Shown here: piece by piece, positions 35,779 through 43,898 of the stretch
Position numbering within the stretch: position 1 is the stretch's first letter
How the letters are laid out: every line of letters begins with the position of its first letter
Assembly (NCBI RefSeq): GCF_012641515.1
Contig: NZ_JABAHY010000001.1
Coordinates: forward strand, 248,001-312,000
DNA length: 64,000 nt
Direction of reading: 5' to 3'
Origin: Nesterenkonia sedimenti
GTDB lineage: Bacteria > Actinomycetota > Actinomycetes > Actinomycetales > Micrococcaceae
Notes under the pieces: model-generated
Database searches by the model: none
What the model saw: the letters and a program-made list of their open reading frames with translations, nothing else
Told to the model about the DNA's origin: nothing
Translations under genes and position numbers: made by a program

Positions 35779-37355
35779 GGCTGACCACTTCCTCCCGGAT
35801 TGGGAGCGCCGGCCCCGGTGAACTCTCGCAGTCCCAGTCCGGCCACCATGGCCCGCTGTTCTGCCAGTTCATCGGCGATGGCGGCTTCCAACTGCTCAGC
35901 GGTGATGCCCTTGGCCTCATCGTCCTGATCTGCAGCGAGGAAGTCCTTGATCGCAGTCTTCTTCGCCCGGTCGATGATATTGCTGAGCACCGCACCGGAC
36001 ATGAATCCGGCATGCTCGGGGTAGAGCTGAGCGACGACCTGGTCGATCAGTGCCTCACGGGCGGCCTCGCGGCTGCCATGGGCCTCGACAGTTGCCGGGC
36101 GCAGGGGCACCGATTCTGAGAGATGGATTCGCAGAATCTCACGGGCGCCCTCGGCGGAGGGGCGCTGGACCCGGATCTTCACATCCAGCCGGCCGGGCCG
36201 CAGGATCGCAGGATCGATCATGTCCTCACGGTTGGAGGCACCGATGACGATCACATTGTCCAGGGACTCCACACCGTCGATCTCGGCCAGCAGCTGAGGC
36301 ACGATAGTGGTCTCCACATCGGAGGAGACACCGGTGCCGCGGGTGCGGAAGAGGGCCTCCATCTCATCGAAGAACACCACGACCGGTGAGCCCTCGGAAG
36401 CCCGCTCACGGGCACGGGAGAAGATCACCCGGATATGACGTTCGGTCTCGCCGACGTATTTGTTCAGCAGCTCCGGGCCCTTGATGTTCAAGAAGAAAGC
36501 CCCGGACCCCGCGTCGTCGGAGAGCGAGGAGGCCACGGCCTTGGCGATCATGGTCTTACCGCAGCCGGGCGGACCGTAGAGCAGGATGCCCTTAGGCGCA
36601 GCCAGGCCGTGCTCGCGGTAGAGGCCCGCGTGCAGGAAGGGCAGTTCCACAGCGTCTCGGATCTGTTCGATCTGCCCGTCGAGCCCGCCGATATCGGAGT
36701 AGGAGACATCGGGGGTCTCTTCCAGGACCACGTCCTCGACCTCGGAGAGTGGGACGACCTCAGTGGCGGTACCGGTGCGCAGATCCACGACGACGGCATC
36801 GCCTACGCGGACTGCGTCCTCCTCGGTGGCGGTGAGTTTGACCACGCGTTCTTCCTCACCGCGGGCGATGATGACCAGACGGCCATCAGGGAGGACCTCT
36901 TTGACCCGGGCGATCTCCCCGGTCCCCTCTGGGGGCAGTACCGCGATGATGGTGTAGTTCTCATTGAGCAGAACCTCGGAGCCGGCGGCCAGCTCATCGG
37001 GTTCGATCAGTGGGGAGACGGAGACCCGCATCTTTCGGCCCGAATGCAGCACATCGCAGCCGGCGGCGGTGGCAGCTTCAATCTCCCTGCCCTCGGCAGG
37101 TTCGTGCCCCGGCCGGTAGCCGATCACCGAGGCGAAGGTGAATGGCGGCTGGCCATCGGCCTCCAGTGCCTCTTTGAGCTGTTCGATCTGCCCCCGGGTG
37201 GCTTCCAGAAGCCCTTTCATCCGGTCGTTATGGCGGCCGGCGGCCTGCAGCTTCTGCTCCAGGTCGCGGTGGCGGGCCCGGAGGTTGTCGATCTGTCGGT
37301 GGGCCTGGTCCAGCCGGTTCTGCAGCTGGGCGGTCTCCTGCTCCGTCTCAGTCAT
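35775..37355 (-). CDS. arc: AAA ATPase ARC (Mpa-type ring unfoldase)
   Basis: A 526-residue hexameric unfoldase that recognises Pup by its N-terminal coiled coil (TAQLQNRLDQAHRQIDNLRA, residues about 8-60). Two OB folds follow, then the AAA domain with Walker A GPPGCGKT, Walker B VVVFFDEMEAL and sensor GASNRED. ATG 37355 is chosen over an upstream ATG (37400) because the coiled coil then starts directly; it overlaps the trmI end by eight bases. The C-terminus reads LREFTGAGAPNPGGSGQP. The final tyrosine-containing tail (QYLA in Mpa) that opens the 20S proteasome gate is absent, which agrees with the missing prcBA genes. Confidence 0.93.
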   Translation of the reverse strand: MTETEQETAQLQNRLDQAHRQIDNLRARHRDLEQKLQAAGRHNDRMKGLLEATRGQIEQLKEALEADGQPPFTFASVIGYRPGHEPAEGREIEAATAAGCDVLHSGRKMRVSVSPLIEPDELAAGSEVLLNENYTIIAVLPPEGTGEIARVKEVLPDGRLVIIARGEEERVVKLTATEEDAVRVGDAVVVDLRTGTATEVVPLSEVEDVVLEETPDVSYSDIGGLDGQIEQIRDAVELPFLHAGLYREHGLAAPKGILLYGPPGCGKTMIAKAVASSLSDDAGSGAFFLNIKGPELLNKYVGETERHIRVIFSRARERASEGSPVVVFFDEMEALFRTRGTGVSSDVETTIVPQLLAEIDGVESLDNVIVIGASNREDMIDPAILRPGRLDVKIRVQRPSAEGAREILRIHLSESVPLRPATVEAHGSREAAREALIDQVVAQLYPEHAGFMSGAVLSNIIDRAKKTAIKDFLAADQDDEAKGITAEQLEAAIADELAEQRAMVAGLGLREFTGAGAPNPGGSGQP

Positions 37356-38388
37356 CCTCGACTGGTACCTCCTTGGCTTTCGCAGCGATCTGTTCGGCAC
37401 GGCCGACGGCTTTTCGGGCCTTCTTCTTCGATACCACGCGAGTCTTGAGACTCTCTTGATCCCACTGAGTCTGCTCGTTGGTACCGGCCCAGGCCGCTTT
37501 GTCCTCCGGAGAGGGCTCGGAGACCTTCTCGCGTTTCTTCAGCTCCAACGGCAGCTGGTCATCGGCCAGCCGACGGGTGCTGAGCAGGAACCCGGTATGG
37601 GCGACCATCCGGTGATCGGGCCGGACAGCCAGACCGTCCAGATGCCAGGTGCGCTGCATGATCTCCTCGGCCTGGGGCTCGGTGAACCCGCCGGAGGCTC
37701 GGATCTCCTCGGCCAGCCGGGACAGCTGGGTCACACTGGCCACATAGGAGACCCAGACTCCACCGGGGGCCAGGATTGTGCGTACTGCCGGCAGGCAGTC
37801 CCAGGGGGCGAGCATATCCAGCACCACCCGGTCCACACTGCCGGGTTCCTCCTGCTCAACAGGTGCGGTGGCGGCGTCGCCGATGCGCACATCCCAGCCG
37901 GGGTGCTCCTGGCCGAAGAATGCCTCCACATTGCCCTTGGCGATCTGGGCGAACTCCTCGCGCAACTCATAGGAGTGGACACTGCCCTGGTCCCCGACTG
38001 CACGCAGTAGGGAGATGGACAGGGCCCCTGAGCCGACCCCGGCCTCGACCACATGGGCCCCGGGGAAGATATCGGCCAGCTGCACGATCTGGGCGGAGTC
38101 CTTGGGGTAGACCACGGTGGCACCGCGGGGCATGGAGAGCACGAAGTCGTTCAGCAGCGGGCGCAGCACCTGGTAGCGGTATCCGGCCTCATTCTCGACC
38201 ACTACCCCTTCAGGACCACCGAGGATCGCATCATGTTCCAGCACGCCCTGGTGGGTATGCCATTGGCCGCCCTCGGCGAGGGTGATCGTGGATTTGCGGC
38301 CCTTGTAGTCGGTGAGCTGGACACGTTCACCGGCCTGCAGCACTCCGGTGCGCAGGTGTTTTCCGACTGGCTGGTTGGTTGTGCTCAT
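37348..38388 (-). CDS. trmI: tRNA (adenine-N1)-methyltransferase TrmI
   Basis: A 346-residue SAM-dependent enzyme that makes m1A58 in tRNA. The N-terminal beta-domain (VLQAGERVQLTDYKGRKST) is followed by the Rossmann fold with HVVEAGVGSGALSISLLR (SAM site), SYELREEFAQIAKGN and DMLAPWDCLPAV. The ATG at 38388 is chosen since it overlaps the preceding stop as ATGA; a longer frame would start 27 codons earlier. The C-terminal 50 residues are basic and lysine-rich. trmI next to arc is conserved in actinobacteria. Confidence 0.92.
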   Translation of the reverse strand: MSTTNQPVGKHLRTGVLQAGERVQLTDYKGRKSTITLAEGGQWHTHQGVLEHDAILGGPEGVVVENEAGYRYQVLRPLLNDFVLSMPRGATVVYPKDSAQIVQLADIFPGAHVVEAGVGSGALSISLLRAVGDQGSVHSYELREEFAQIAKGNVEAFFGQEHPGWDVRIGDAATAPVEQEEPGSVDRVVLDMLAPWDCLPAVRTILAPGGVWVSYVASVTQLSRLAEEIRASGGFTEPQAEEIMQRTWHLDGLAVRPDHRMVAHTGFLLSTRRLADDQLPLELKKREKVSEPSPEDKAAWAGTNEQTQWDQESLKTRVVSKKKARKAVGRAEQIAAKAKEVPVEDD

Positions 38389-39092
38389 ACGGCTGCGGCT
38401 GCCGAGGTCTTCAGCAGGGTCTGCAGATCGGCCACAGTAGCCCCGTCCAGAGTCTTCCACTGGTGCCACTGCTGGCTGGCCGGCAGAGTCGAGTAGTGCG
38501 GCACGGCCAGGGTGACCAGCCCGGAGGCTGCTGCTGCGGCAGTTCCGGGCACCGAATCCTCGATGGCGATGCTGCGGTCCTTCACCAGTGCCTCTCCGGT
38601 GCGTTCAGTGTGGTCGCCAGCCATCTTCTCGAAGGCAAGCTCATAGGCCTCGGGGTCGGGCTTGCCGGCGCTGACCATATCTCCGGTGACGGCGAATTCG
38701 AAGGTGCCCTCCGGCAGGGCGGCCATGATGGGATCGGCCAGCAGTTTCCAGGACATGGTCACCAATGCGCAGCGGATCCCGGCAAACTTCAGCTCGGTCA
38801 GCAGCTCCAGGGCACCGGGGCGCCAGGGCGGAGCCTCGGCACACCGGGCGGCTACTTGGGCGCTGAGGTGAGTGATGATCTGCTCCTTGGTCAGATCCAC
38901 CCCGGCCTCCTGCAGAATCCCGGCCGAATAGGTCAGGGCCTGACCGACTAACTGATGGGCTTTCTCCTCGCTCCAGGTGCCGCCATGGGCTTGGACGAGT
39001 TCATATTCGGCATCGATCCAATAGGGCTCGGTATCCACAAGGGTGCCGTCCATATCCCAGAAGACGGCCTGCAAATCTGACATGCCCACCAT
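38385..39092 (-). CDS. HAD superfamily hydrolase
   Basis: A 235-residue phosphatase-like protein. Motif I is FWDMDGTLVDTEPYW with both catalytic aspartates, motif II CALVTMSWK, motif III lysine in VSAGKPDPEAYELAF and motif IV IAIEDSVPGTAAAAAS. This is the beta-phosphoglucomutase/phosphatase subgroup with a helical cap. The substrate is unknown. ATG 39092 has GGAAG in front; ATG 39083 is an alternative. It overlaps trmI by four bases and may head the trmI-arc-dop-pup-pafA transcript. Confidence 0.88.
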   Translation of the reverse strand: MVGMSDLQAVFWDMDGTLVDTEPYWIDAEYELVQAHGGTWSEEKAHQLVGQALTYSAGILQEAGVDLTKEQIITHLSAQVAARCAEAPPWRPGALELLTELKFAGIRCALVTMSWKLLADPIMAALPEGTFEFAVTGDMVSAGKPDPEAYELAFEKMAGDHTERTGEALVKDRSIAIEDSVPGTAAAAASGLVTLAVPHYSTLPASQQWHQWKTLDGATVADLQTLLKTSAAAAV

Positions 39093-39126
39093 CGTACGCT
39101 TCCGATCACCAGTTACTCGGACTACT

Positions 39127-40092
39127 GTGAGAAATGTGAGTGAGGATTACTGCCCAGACAGCGCCGGAGACTCCGATGCCCCTGCCGAGAGCATCGACCG
39201 AGCCGAGCTGCTGGCCGCTCACCTGCGCGCCAATCAGGACGAGGACAGCTCCGGGGACCAGCGCCCCACAGTGATGGTCTTGGCCTTCGAAGGGTGGAAT
39301 GACGCCGGTGGGGCGGCCACCTCTGCAGTGCGTACCGTCGCCCAGGCCCTGGACGCGGAGCTGGTGGAGAAGCTCACCGATGAGCAGTACTACGACTTTC
39401 AGTTCTCCAGGCCCCGGGTGGTCAACGGTTCCGGCGGTCGGGAGATCATCTGGCCATCGACCACCATGCTGCGCGCAGCTGGAGCTCAGGGTGAGTTCAA
39501 CCTGCTGTTCGTCCATGGGGTTGAGCCCAGCTTCCGCTGGCGGGCCTATACGGCGGATCTGCTGACCACTGCCGCTGAACATGATGTGGCTGCGGTGGTG
39601 CTGGTCGGTGCGCTGCTTGCTGATGTTCCGCATACCCGGCCGATCCCCGCTTCGTTCTCCACTGAGGATGATCAGCTGCGGGAGTTGATCGATATTGAGG
39701 AACCCACCTATGAGGGGCCGGTGGGAATTGTCGGAGTTTTGGCCCATACCGCCTATCAGGCTGGGATCCCGGCGATCTCCCTGTGGGCGGCGGTGCCGCA
39801 TTATGTGGGTCAGGCACCCTCACCGAAGGCTCAGCTGGCTCTGATGCGCAAGCTGGAGGAGATCCTGGGGGTGACCCTGGACCCGCAGGAGGCCGAGGAG
39901 ATCGCCGAGGATGCTGCGGCCTGGGAACGTGGTGTGGATGATCTCGCCGAGGAGGATGCTGAGATCGCCGACTACGTCAAACGCCTAGAGGAAGCCACTG
40001 ACACCACGAACCTTCCGGAGGCCTCCGGTGAGGCCATCGCCCAGGAGTTCGAGCGCTACCTCAAGCGCCGACGCCGCCCTCCCGAGAAGTAG
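39127..40092 (+). CDS. PAC2 family protein (proteasome-assembly-chaperone-like)
   Basis: A PAC2-domain protein of about 321 residues. It is recognised by VMVLAFEGWNDAGGAATSAVR (split as VMVLAFEGWNDAGG and AATSAVR), QYYDFQFSRPRVV, GVEPSFRWRAYT and PHYVGQAPSPKAQLAL. Actinobacterial members are widespread and of unknown role; the resemblance to eukaryotic proteasome assembly chaperones does not prove such a function. The start is uncertain: GTG 39127 or GTG 39136, both without clear ribosome binding sites. Frames reaching ATG 39043 or 39082 would overlap the divergent HAD gene. The C-terminus is acidic, then basic (LKRRRRPPEK). Confidence 0.82.
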   Translation: MRNVSEDYCPDSAGDSDAPAESIDRAELLAAHLRANQDEDSSGDQRPTVMVLAFEGWNDAGGAATSAVRTVAQALDAELVEKLTDEQYYDFQFSRPRVVNGSGGREIIWPSTTMLRAAGAQGEFNLLFVHGVEPSFRWRAYTADLLTTAAEHDVAAVVLVGALLADVPHTRPIPASFSTEDDQLRELIDIEEPTYEGPVGIVGVLAHTAYQAGIPAISLWAAVPHYVGQAPSPKAQLALMRKLEEILGVTLDPQEAEEIAEDAAAWERGVDDLAEEDAEIADYVKRLEEATDTTNLPEASGEAIAQEFERYLKRRRRPPEK

Positions 40093-40106
40093 CGGCACCC
40101 TGGAAT

Positions 40107-41378
40107 CTATCGGCTGAGATCGATACCCAAAAGGGCCTGAACTGCGTCCTGAGCCGCCGCTGCTGAGGTACCCTGGGCCATCTTGCCGGCAGCCCAGAGG
40201 TCCAGAGTGTCCAGGGCAGCCGGTGCATTGAGGTCATTGGCCAGAGCGCTCATCAGCGCATACTGCAGTTCACTGGGGACCCCGGCGTCGTCGTCGGCCT
40301 TTTCCGCCTCTGTCAGGGCAGCCTTCCACCGGGCCAGACGCTGGGCTGCGGCCTCGAGTGCCTCATCGGTATAGGACCACTCCGAGCGCCAGTGATTCGA
40401 CAGCAGCAGCACCCGGATCGCCTGGGGGTCCACTCCCCTGCTGCGCAGCTGGGAGACCAGCACGAGGTTCCCCTTGGATTTGGACATCTTCTCGCCGTCG
40501 AGGCCCACCATGCCGGTGTGCATATAGTGACCGGCCAGTGAGATGCCATCAGCGGCAGTGGCATGGGCAGCGGAGAACTCATGATGCGGGAACCGCAGAT
40601 CAGAACCGCCGCCCTGGACGGCGAAGGGTGCGGGAAGCCGACGGCGGGCGATCACCGAGCATTCGATATGCCAGCCGGGCCGGCCACGGCCGAGTGTTCC
40701 GCCCTCCCACTGGGGTTCACCATCACGGGCTGCCCGCCACAGCAGGGGATCCAGCGGATCGCGTTTTCCGCTGCGTTCGGGGTCACCGCCGCGCTCAGGG
40801 AAGAGTTCCTCCATAGTGGAGCGGTCATAACCGCCGATACTGCCCAACTGCCAGTCAGTGGCGGCCTCAGCAGCGGCGATATCGAAGTAATAGTCAACGC
40901 CCTCGGCGTCCTCGGCCTCCACGGGATAGGCGATTCCGGCCTGCAGGAGACGTTCGACATCCTCAACTATGGCCGGGATCATCTCCACCGCCCCCAGGTA
41001 ATGGGTGGGCGGGATGACATCCAGGGCGCGCATATCTTCACGGAAGAGCTCGGTCTGGGACTCCGCCAGCTCCTGCCAATCCACCCCGGTGGCCTCAGCG
41101 CGCTCCAGCAGGGGGTCATCAATATCGGTGACGTTCTGCACGTAGCTGACCTCGTGGCCGCAGGCCCGCCAGTAACGGACCAGCAGGTCGAAGTTCACAT
41201 AGGTATTGGCATGGCCCAGATGGGTGGCGTCATAGGGGGTGATCCCGCAGACATAGAGCGAAGCGCCGGCGGCCTCAAGGTTCACCGGCCGGGTGGTTCT
41301 GCTTGGAGTGTCATGCAGCTGAAGGGGGGTATCTGCCGGGGGCAGTTCGGGCACGCGTGGGGCACTCCAAGATTTCAC
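40107..41378 (-). CDS. mshC: Mycothiol ligase MshC (cysteine:GlcN-inositol ligase)
   Basis: A 423-residue class I synthetase-like enzyme that joins cysteine to glucosaminyl-inositol in mycothiol synthesis. It shows [19 protein letters not shown] (zinc cysteine and HIGH-like motif), [15 protein letters not shown] and the KMSKSKGN loop. The [12 protein letters not shown] pattern and shorter C-terminus separate it from cysteinyl-tRNA synthetase. GTG 41378 follows AAAGGAT. It tells us that the organism uses mycothiol as its main thiol. Confidence 0.94.
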   Translation of the reverse strand: MKSWSAPRVPELPPADTPLQLHDTPSRTTRPVNLEAAGASLYVCGITPYDATHLGHANTYVNFDLLVRYWRACGHEVSYVQNVTDIDDPLLERAEATGVDWQELAESQTELFREDMRALDVIPPTHYLGAVEMIPAIVEDVERLLQAGIAYPVEAEDAEGVDYYFDIAAAEAATDWQLGSIGGYDRSTMEELFPERGGDPERSGKRDPLDPLLWRAARDGEPQWEGGTLGRGRPGWHIECSVIARRRLPAPFAVQGGGSDLRFPHHEFSAAHATAADGISLAGHYMHTGMVGLDGEKMSKSKGNLVLVSQLRSRGVDPQAIRVLLLSNHWRSEWSYTDEALEAAAQRLARWKAALTEAEKADDDAGVPSELQYALMSALANDLNAPAALDTLDLWAAGKMAQGTSAAAAQDAVQALLGIDLSR

Positions 41379-41436
41379 GCAATAGATCCTTTCAGACCGA
41401 ACCCCAATTCATCACGCGGCGCGCTGGGTGTTACGT

Positions 41437-41703
41437 TCAGTCCTCAACCAGCTCGTCCTCGAGGTCATCATCCTCGACCAGCTCATCGGCGTCCTCTGCG
41501 TCCTCATCGTAGAGATCCAGGGGCGTGACCTCCCCGGTGACGGCGAAGAGCGCATCCTCATAGGCTGCGAAGGCATCCGCTACGTTGTAGAAGGCGGTCT
41601 CCACCGCGGGGTCATCCTCACCGCGGCGATTCACCGAAGCGGAGAGATGCTCCTCCAGAGCATTGGTGAGCGCGTTGAGCGCGATGCGAGGATCGATGTT
41701 CAT
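41437..41703 (-). CDS. Small acidic conserved actinobacterial protein
   Basis: An 88-residue protein that begins MNIDPRIALNALTNALEEHL, has a helical middle with RRGEDDPAVETAFYNVADAF, and ends in a tail of mostly aspartate and glutamate. I have seen similar short proteins near mshC in related bacteria, but I cannot assign a function. No membrane or signal segment is present. It lies 58 bases upstream of mshC on the same strand. Confidence 0.65.
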   Translation of the reverse strand: MNIDPRIALNALTNALEEHLSASVNRRGEDDPAVETAFYNVADAFAAYEDALFAVTGEVTPLDLYDEDAEDADELVEDDDLEDELVED

Positions 41704-41784
41704 AGGCTCACAGTATCAATGCCTGCAGTCCCGCGGTACCCCCAATTTCCGGGGTTGCTTGACCGGTGTTTTACAGTAGTCGCA

Positions 41785-42030
41785 ATGTCAGATCGAAGCC
41801 CGGAGACTCCAGCGCTCACCAGGTACACCACAACCGGCGATGACGGCCGCGGGTGGGAGTACATGGTGCTCACCTGTCAGCCGCGCCAGTCGCTGGCAGA
41901 GGTCCGCCGGCAGGTGACCGATCACGCCGAGTACGGCCGCTGGGAGCTGCGGCGCTCGGCCATCCTCACCGGTGGGGTGCGCAAATACTGGCTGCGCCGC
42001 CGGGCAATGCGGGTCCAGCGTACGTTCTGA
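41785..42030 (+). CDS. DUF5703 family protein
   Basis: An 81-residue protein. WEYMVLTCQPRQSLAEVRRQ, then AEYGRWELRRS and GVRKYWLRRRAMRV match the DUF5703 pattern. ATG 41785 follows a weak leader; the frame is open further upstream but is antisense to the acidic gene. The protein is basic at the C-terminus. Function unknown. Confidence 0.8.
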   Translation: MSDRSPETPALTRYTTTGDDGRGWEYMVLTCQPRQSLAEVRRQVTDHAEYGRWELRRSAILTGGVRKYWLRRRAMRVQRTF

Positions 42031-42043
42031 GCTTGTCCCGGCG

Positions 42044-42058
42044 GCGGGGAAACCCCGC
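42044..42058. terminator. GC-rich terminator hairpin
   Basis: GCGGGG-AAA-CCCCGC, 13 bases behind the DUF5703 stop codon. It is a tight hairpin without a T-run and a likely terminator. Confidence 0.55.
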
Positions 42059-42067
42059 TCGCCTCTC

Positions 42068-42089
42068 GCTCGGCAAAGCCTTGCCGAGC
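42068..42089. terminator. Second terminator hairpin between convergent genes
   Basis: GCTCGGCAA-AGCC-TTGCCGAGC is a perfect 9-bp stem with a four-base loop, between the DUF5703 gene and the convergent M20 peptidase gene. Confidence 0.6.
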
Positions 42090-42138
42090 TTCACGCCTAA
42101 AGTCGCTGCAGCGCTATGCTCGCAGCTCATCCACCCGG

Positions 42139-43434
42139 TTACTGCTGGGTGAGCAGGCTGTGCAGGACCCGGACGCCGAACTTCAGGGAATCCACTGGGA
42201 CCCGCTCATCGACCCCGTGGAACATACCGGTGAAGTCCAGCTCAGCGGGCAGCTTCAGCGGAGCGAAGCCATAACCTGCCACACCCAGCCGGCTCAGTGC
42301 CTTGTTATCGGTGCCGCCGCCGAGCATATAGGGCAGAACCTTCGCCTCCGGGTCCTCGTTCAGCAGTGATTCCACCATCTGCTCCACCAGCGCCCCCGAG
42401 AAGGGCAGCTCCAGGGAGACACCACGCTTCTTGACCTCGAAGTCGACCTTCTCCCCTGCCAGTTCGCGCAGGATCGCAGCGACTTTCTCCTCCTGCTCGG
42501 GCAGCACCCGGGAGTCGATCAGCGCAGAGGCCTCGCCGGGGACCACATTGTGCTTATAGCCGGCTTCCAGCAGGGTCGGGTTAGAGGTGTTCTGCAGGGT
42601 CGCGCCGATGAACTTTGCGGTCGAGCCCATGGCATCCAGCAGTTCCTGGGGGTCCTCCTCGTTGAAGGGGATCCCGGTGATCTCTGAGAGCTGTTCGAAC
42701 AGTGCCCGGGTCGTCTTGGTGTATTCGATGGGCCATTTATAGTTGCCGATGGCGGAGACCGCCTCGGCCAGATGCACCACCGGATTGTCATGCTGGACTG
42801 CGGAGCCGTGCCCGGCAGTCCCCTGGGCGGTCATCTTGGTCCAGAAGATGCCCTTCTCCCCGGTCTGGATGAGATATGCCCGCTGGCCGGCCACATCGGT
42901 GGAGAACCCGCCGACCTCGCTGATGGCCTCGGTGGCCCCGGCGAACTCCTCGGGGTGGTTGTCCACCATCCATTCGGCGCCGAAGGTGGAGCCGTCCTCC
43001 TCATCGGCGAAGAAGGCGAAGATGATATCCCGCTGAGGCTGGTGGCCGTCCTGGGCCATCTGCAGCATCACCGAAAGGATCATGGCGTCCATATTCTTCA
43101 TGTCCACCGCACCGCGGCCCCAGATGAGCCCATCGATGATCTCGGCGGCGAAGGGGTCCACGCTCCAGTCCTCCGCCTGGGCGGGGACCACATCCAGATG
43201 CCCGTGCACGACCAGGGCTCCAAGTTCGGGATTCGAACCCTTCATCCGGGCCACCACACTGGCTCGGCCCGGTTCGGATTCGTAGATCGTTGGTTCCAGC
43301 CCGGCCTTCCGCATGATCTCGGCGCAGTACTCGGCAGCTTCGCGCTCGCCCTTGGCCTTGCCGTCACCCCAGTTCTGGGTGTCGATGCGAATCAGGTCCC
43401 GGCAGAATTCAACAACATTGTTCTCCATCTCCAT
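42139..43434 (-). CDS. M20/M25/M40 family metallopeptidase
   Basis: A 431-residue zinc hydrolase. Metal ligands are visible in VVHGHLDVVPAQ (His, Asp), GRGAVDMKNMDAM (bridging Asp) and FFADEEDGSTFGAEW (general-base Glu). The dimerisation domain lies in the middle, and the C-terminal MLGGGTDNKALSR and FHGVDERVPVDSL hold the remaining ligands. It should cleave small peptides or N-acyl amino acids in the cytoplasm. The start is MEMEN at 43434. No operon partner. Confidence 0.9.
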   Translation of the reverse strand: MEMENNVVEFCRDLIRIDTQNWGDGKAKGEREAAEYCAEIMRKAGLEPTIYESEPGRASVVARMKGSNPELGALVVHGHLDVVPAQAEDWSVDPFAAEIIDGLIWGRGAVDMKNMDAMILSVMLQMAQDGHQPQRDIIFAFFADEEDGSTFGAEWMVDNHPEEFAGATEAISEVGGFSTDVAGQRAYLIQTGEKGIFWTKMTAQGTAGHGSAVQHDNPVVHLAEAVSAIGNYKWPIEYTKTTRALFEQLSEITGIPFNEEDPQELLDAMGSTAKFIGATLQNTSNPTLLEAGYKHNVVPGEASALIDSRVLPEQEEKVAAILRELAGEKVDFEVKKRGVSLELPFSGALVEQMVESLLNEDPEAKVLPYMLGGGTDNKALSRLGVAGYGFAPLKLPAELDFTGMFHGVDERVPVDSLKFGVRVLHSLLTQQ

Positions 43435-43552
43435 GACCTCACCATATCGTCACTGCAGTAGGGTGCTCCCGCCAGATGACACAGCTCTACAGAACAGCTT
43501 TTCGGGACAGGGGCTCTTGGCTGTGTCCGGGGGTGGCCTTACACTCGGTTAA

Positions 43553-43568
43553 TCGAAAACATGTTCGA
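43553..43568. promoter_or_regulatory. SOS box (LexA operator) of the dnaE2 cassette
   Basis: TCGAAA-ACAT-GTTCGA differs from the actinobacterial LexA consensus TCGAAC-N4-GTTCGA in one position. It lies 18 bases before the DUF6504 start, so the DUF6504-dnaE2 operon should be damage-inducible. Confidence 0.8.
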
Positions 43569-43586
43569 TTCACTGGGAGTGTAGTC

Positions 43587-43889
43587 ATGAGTATTGAGGC
43601 TGCAGTGCAGCAGGACACTGCCACGGTGTGGACTGCCCCGGATGGGACACCTCAACGGCTCATCTGGGCTGGCCGACGGTTCCAGGTGGTGGATAAGCCG
43701 ATCGCCTGGATGGGGCGCTGCTCCTGGTGGGAGGCCCCCACCAGAGTGCCGGTGGGTGCGGGGTCACAGAGTGTTGAGCGGCCGATGTGGCAGGTCACTG
43801 CCAAAGCCCTGGACAACGGGGAGCTGCTGATTCTAGACCTGGCCACCAGCCCAGGCCCACATTGGGCAGTGACCGGGATCTACGACTAG
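43587..43889 (+). CDS. DUF6504 family protein of the mutasome cassette
   Basis: A 100-residue protein. The core reads PQRLIWAGRRFQVVDKPIAWM, then WWEAPTRVPVG and MWQVTAKALDNGELLILDL, the DUF6504 pattern. Such proteins usually sit beside imuB and dnaE2 in actinobacteria. No enzymatic function is known. The ATG follows GGGAG and an SOS box. dnaE2 begins nine bases after its stop. The frame is open further upstream but through the SOS box, so the ATG at 43587 is used. Confidence 0.8.
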   Translation: MSIEAAVQQDTATVWTAPDGTPQRLIWAGRRFQVVDKPIAWMGRCSWWEAPTRVPVGAGSQSVERPMWQVTAKALDNGELLILDLATSPGPHWAVTGIYD

Positions 43890-43898
43890 TCGCCAGCG

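Noticed and set aside
39127-40092. PAC2 protein as evidence for a proteasome
   Set aside because: PAC2-family proteins are widespread in actinobacteria, including ones without a known link to the 20S particle. It does not count as proteasome evidence.
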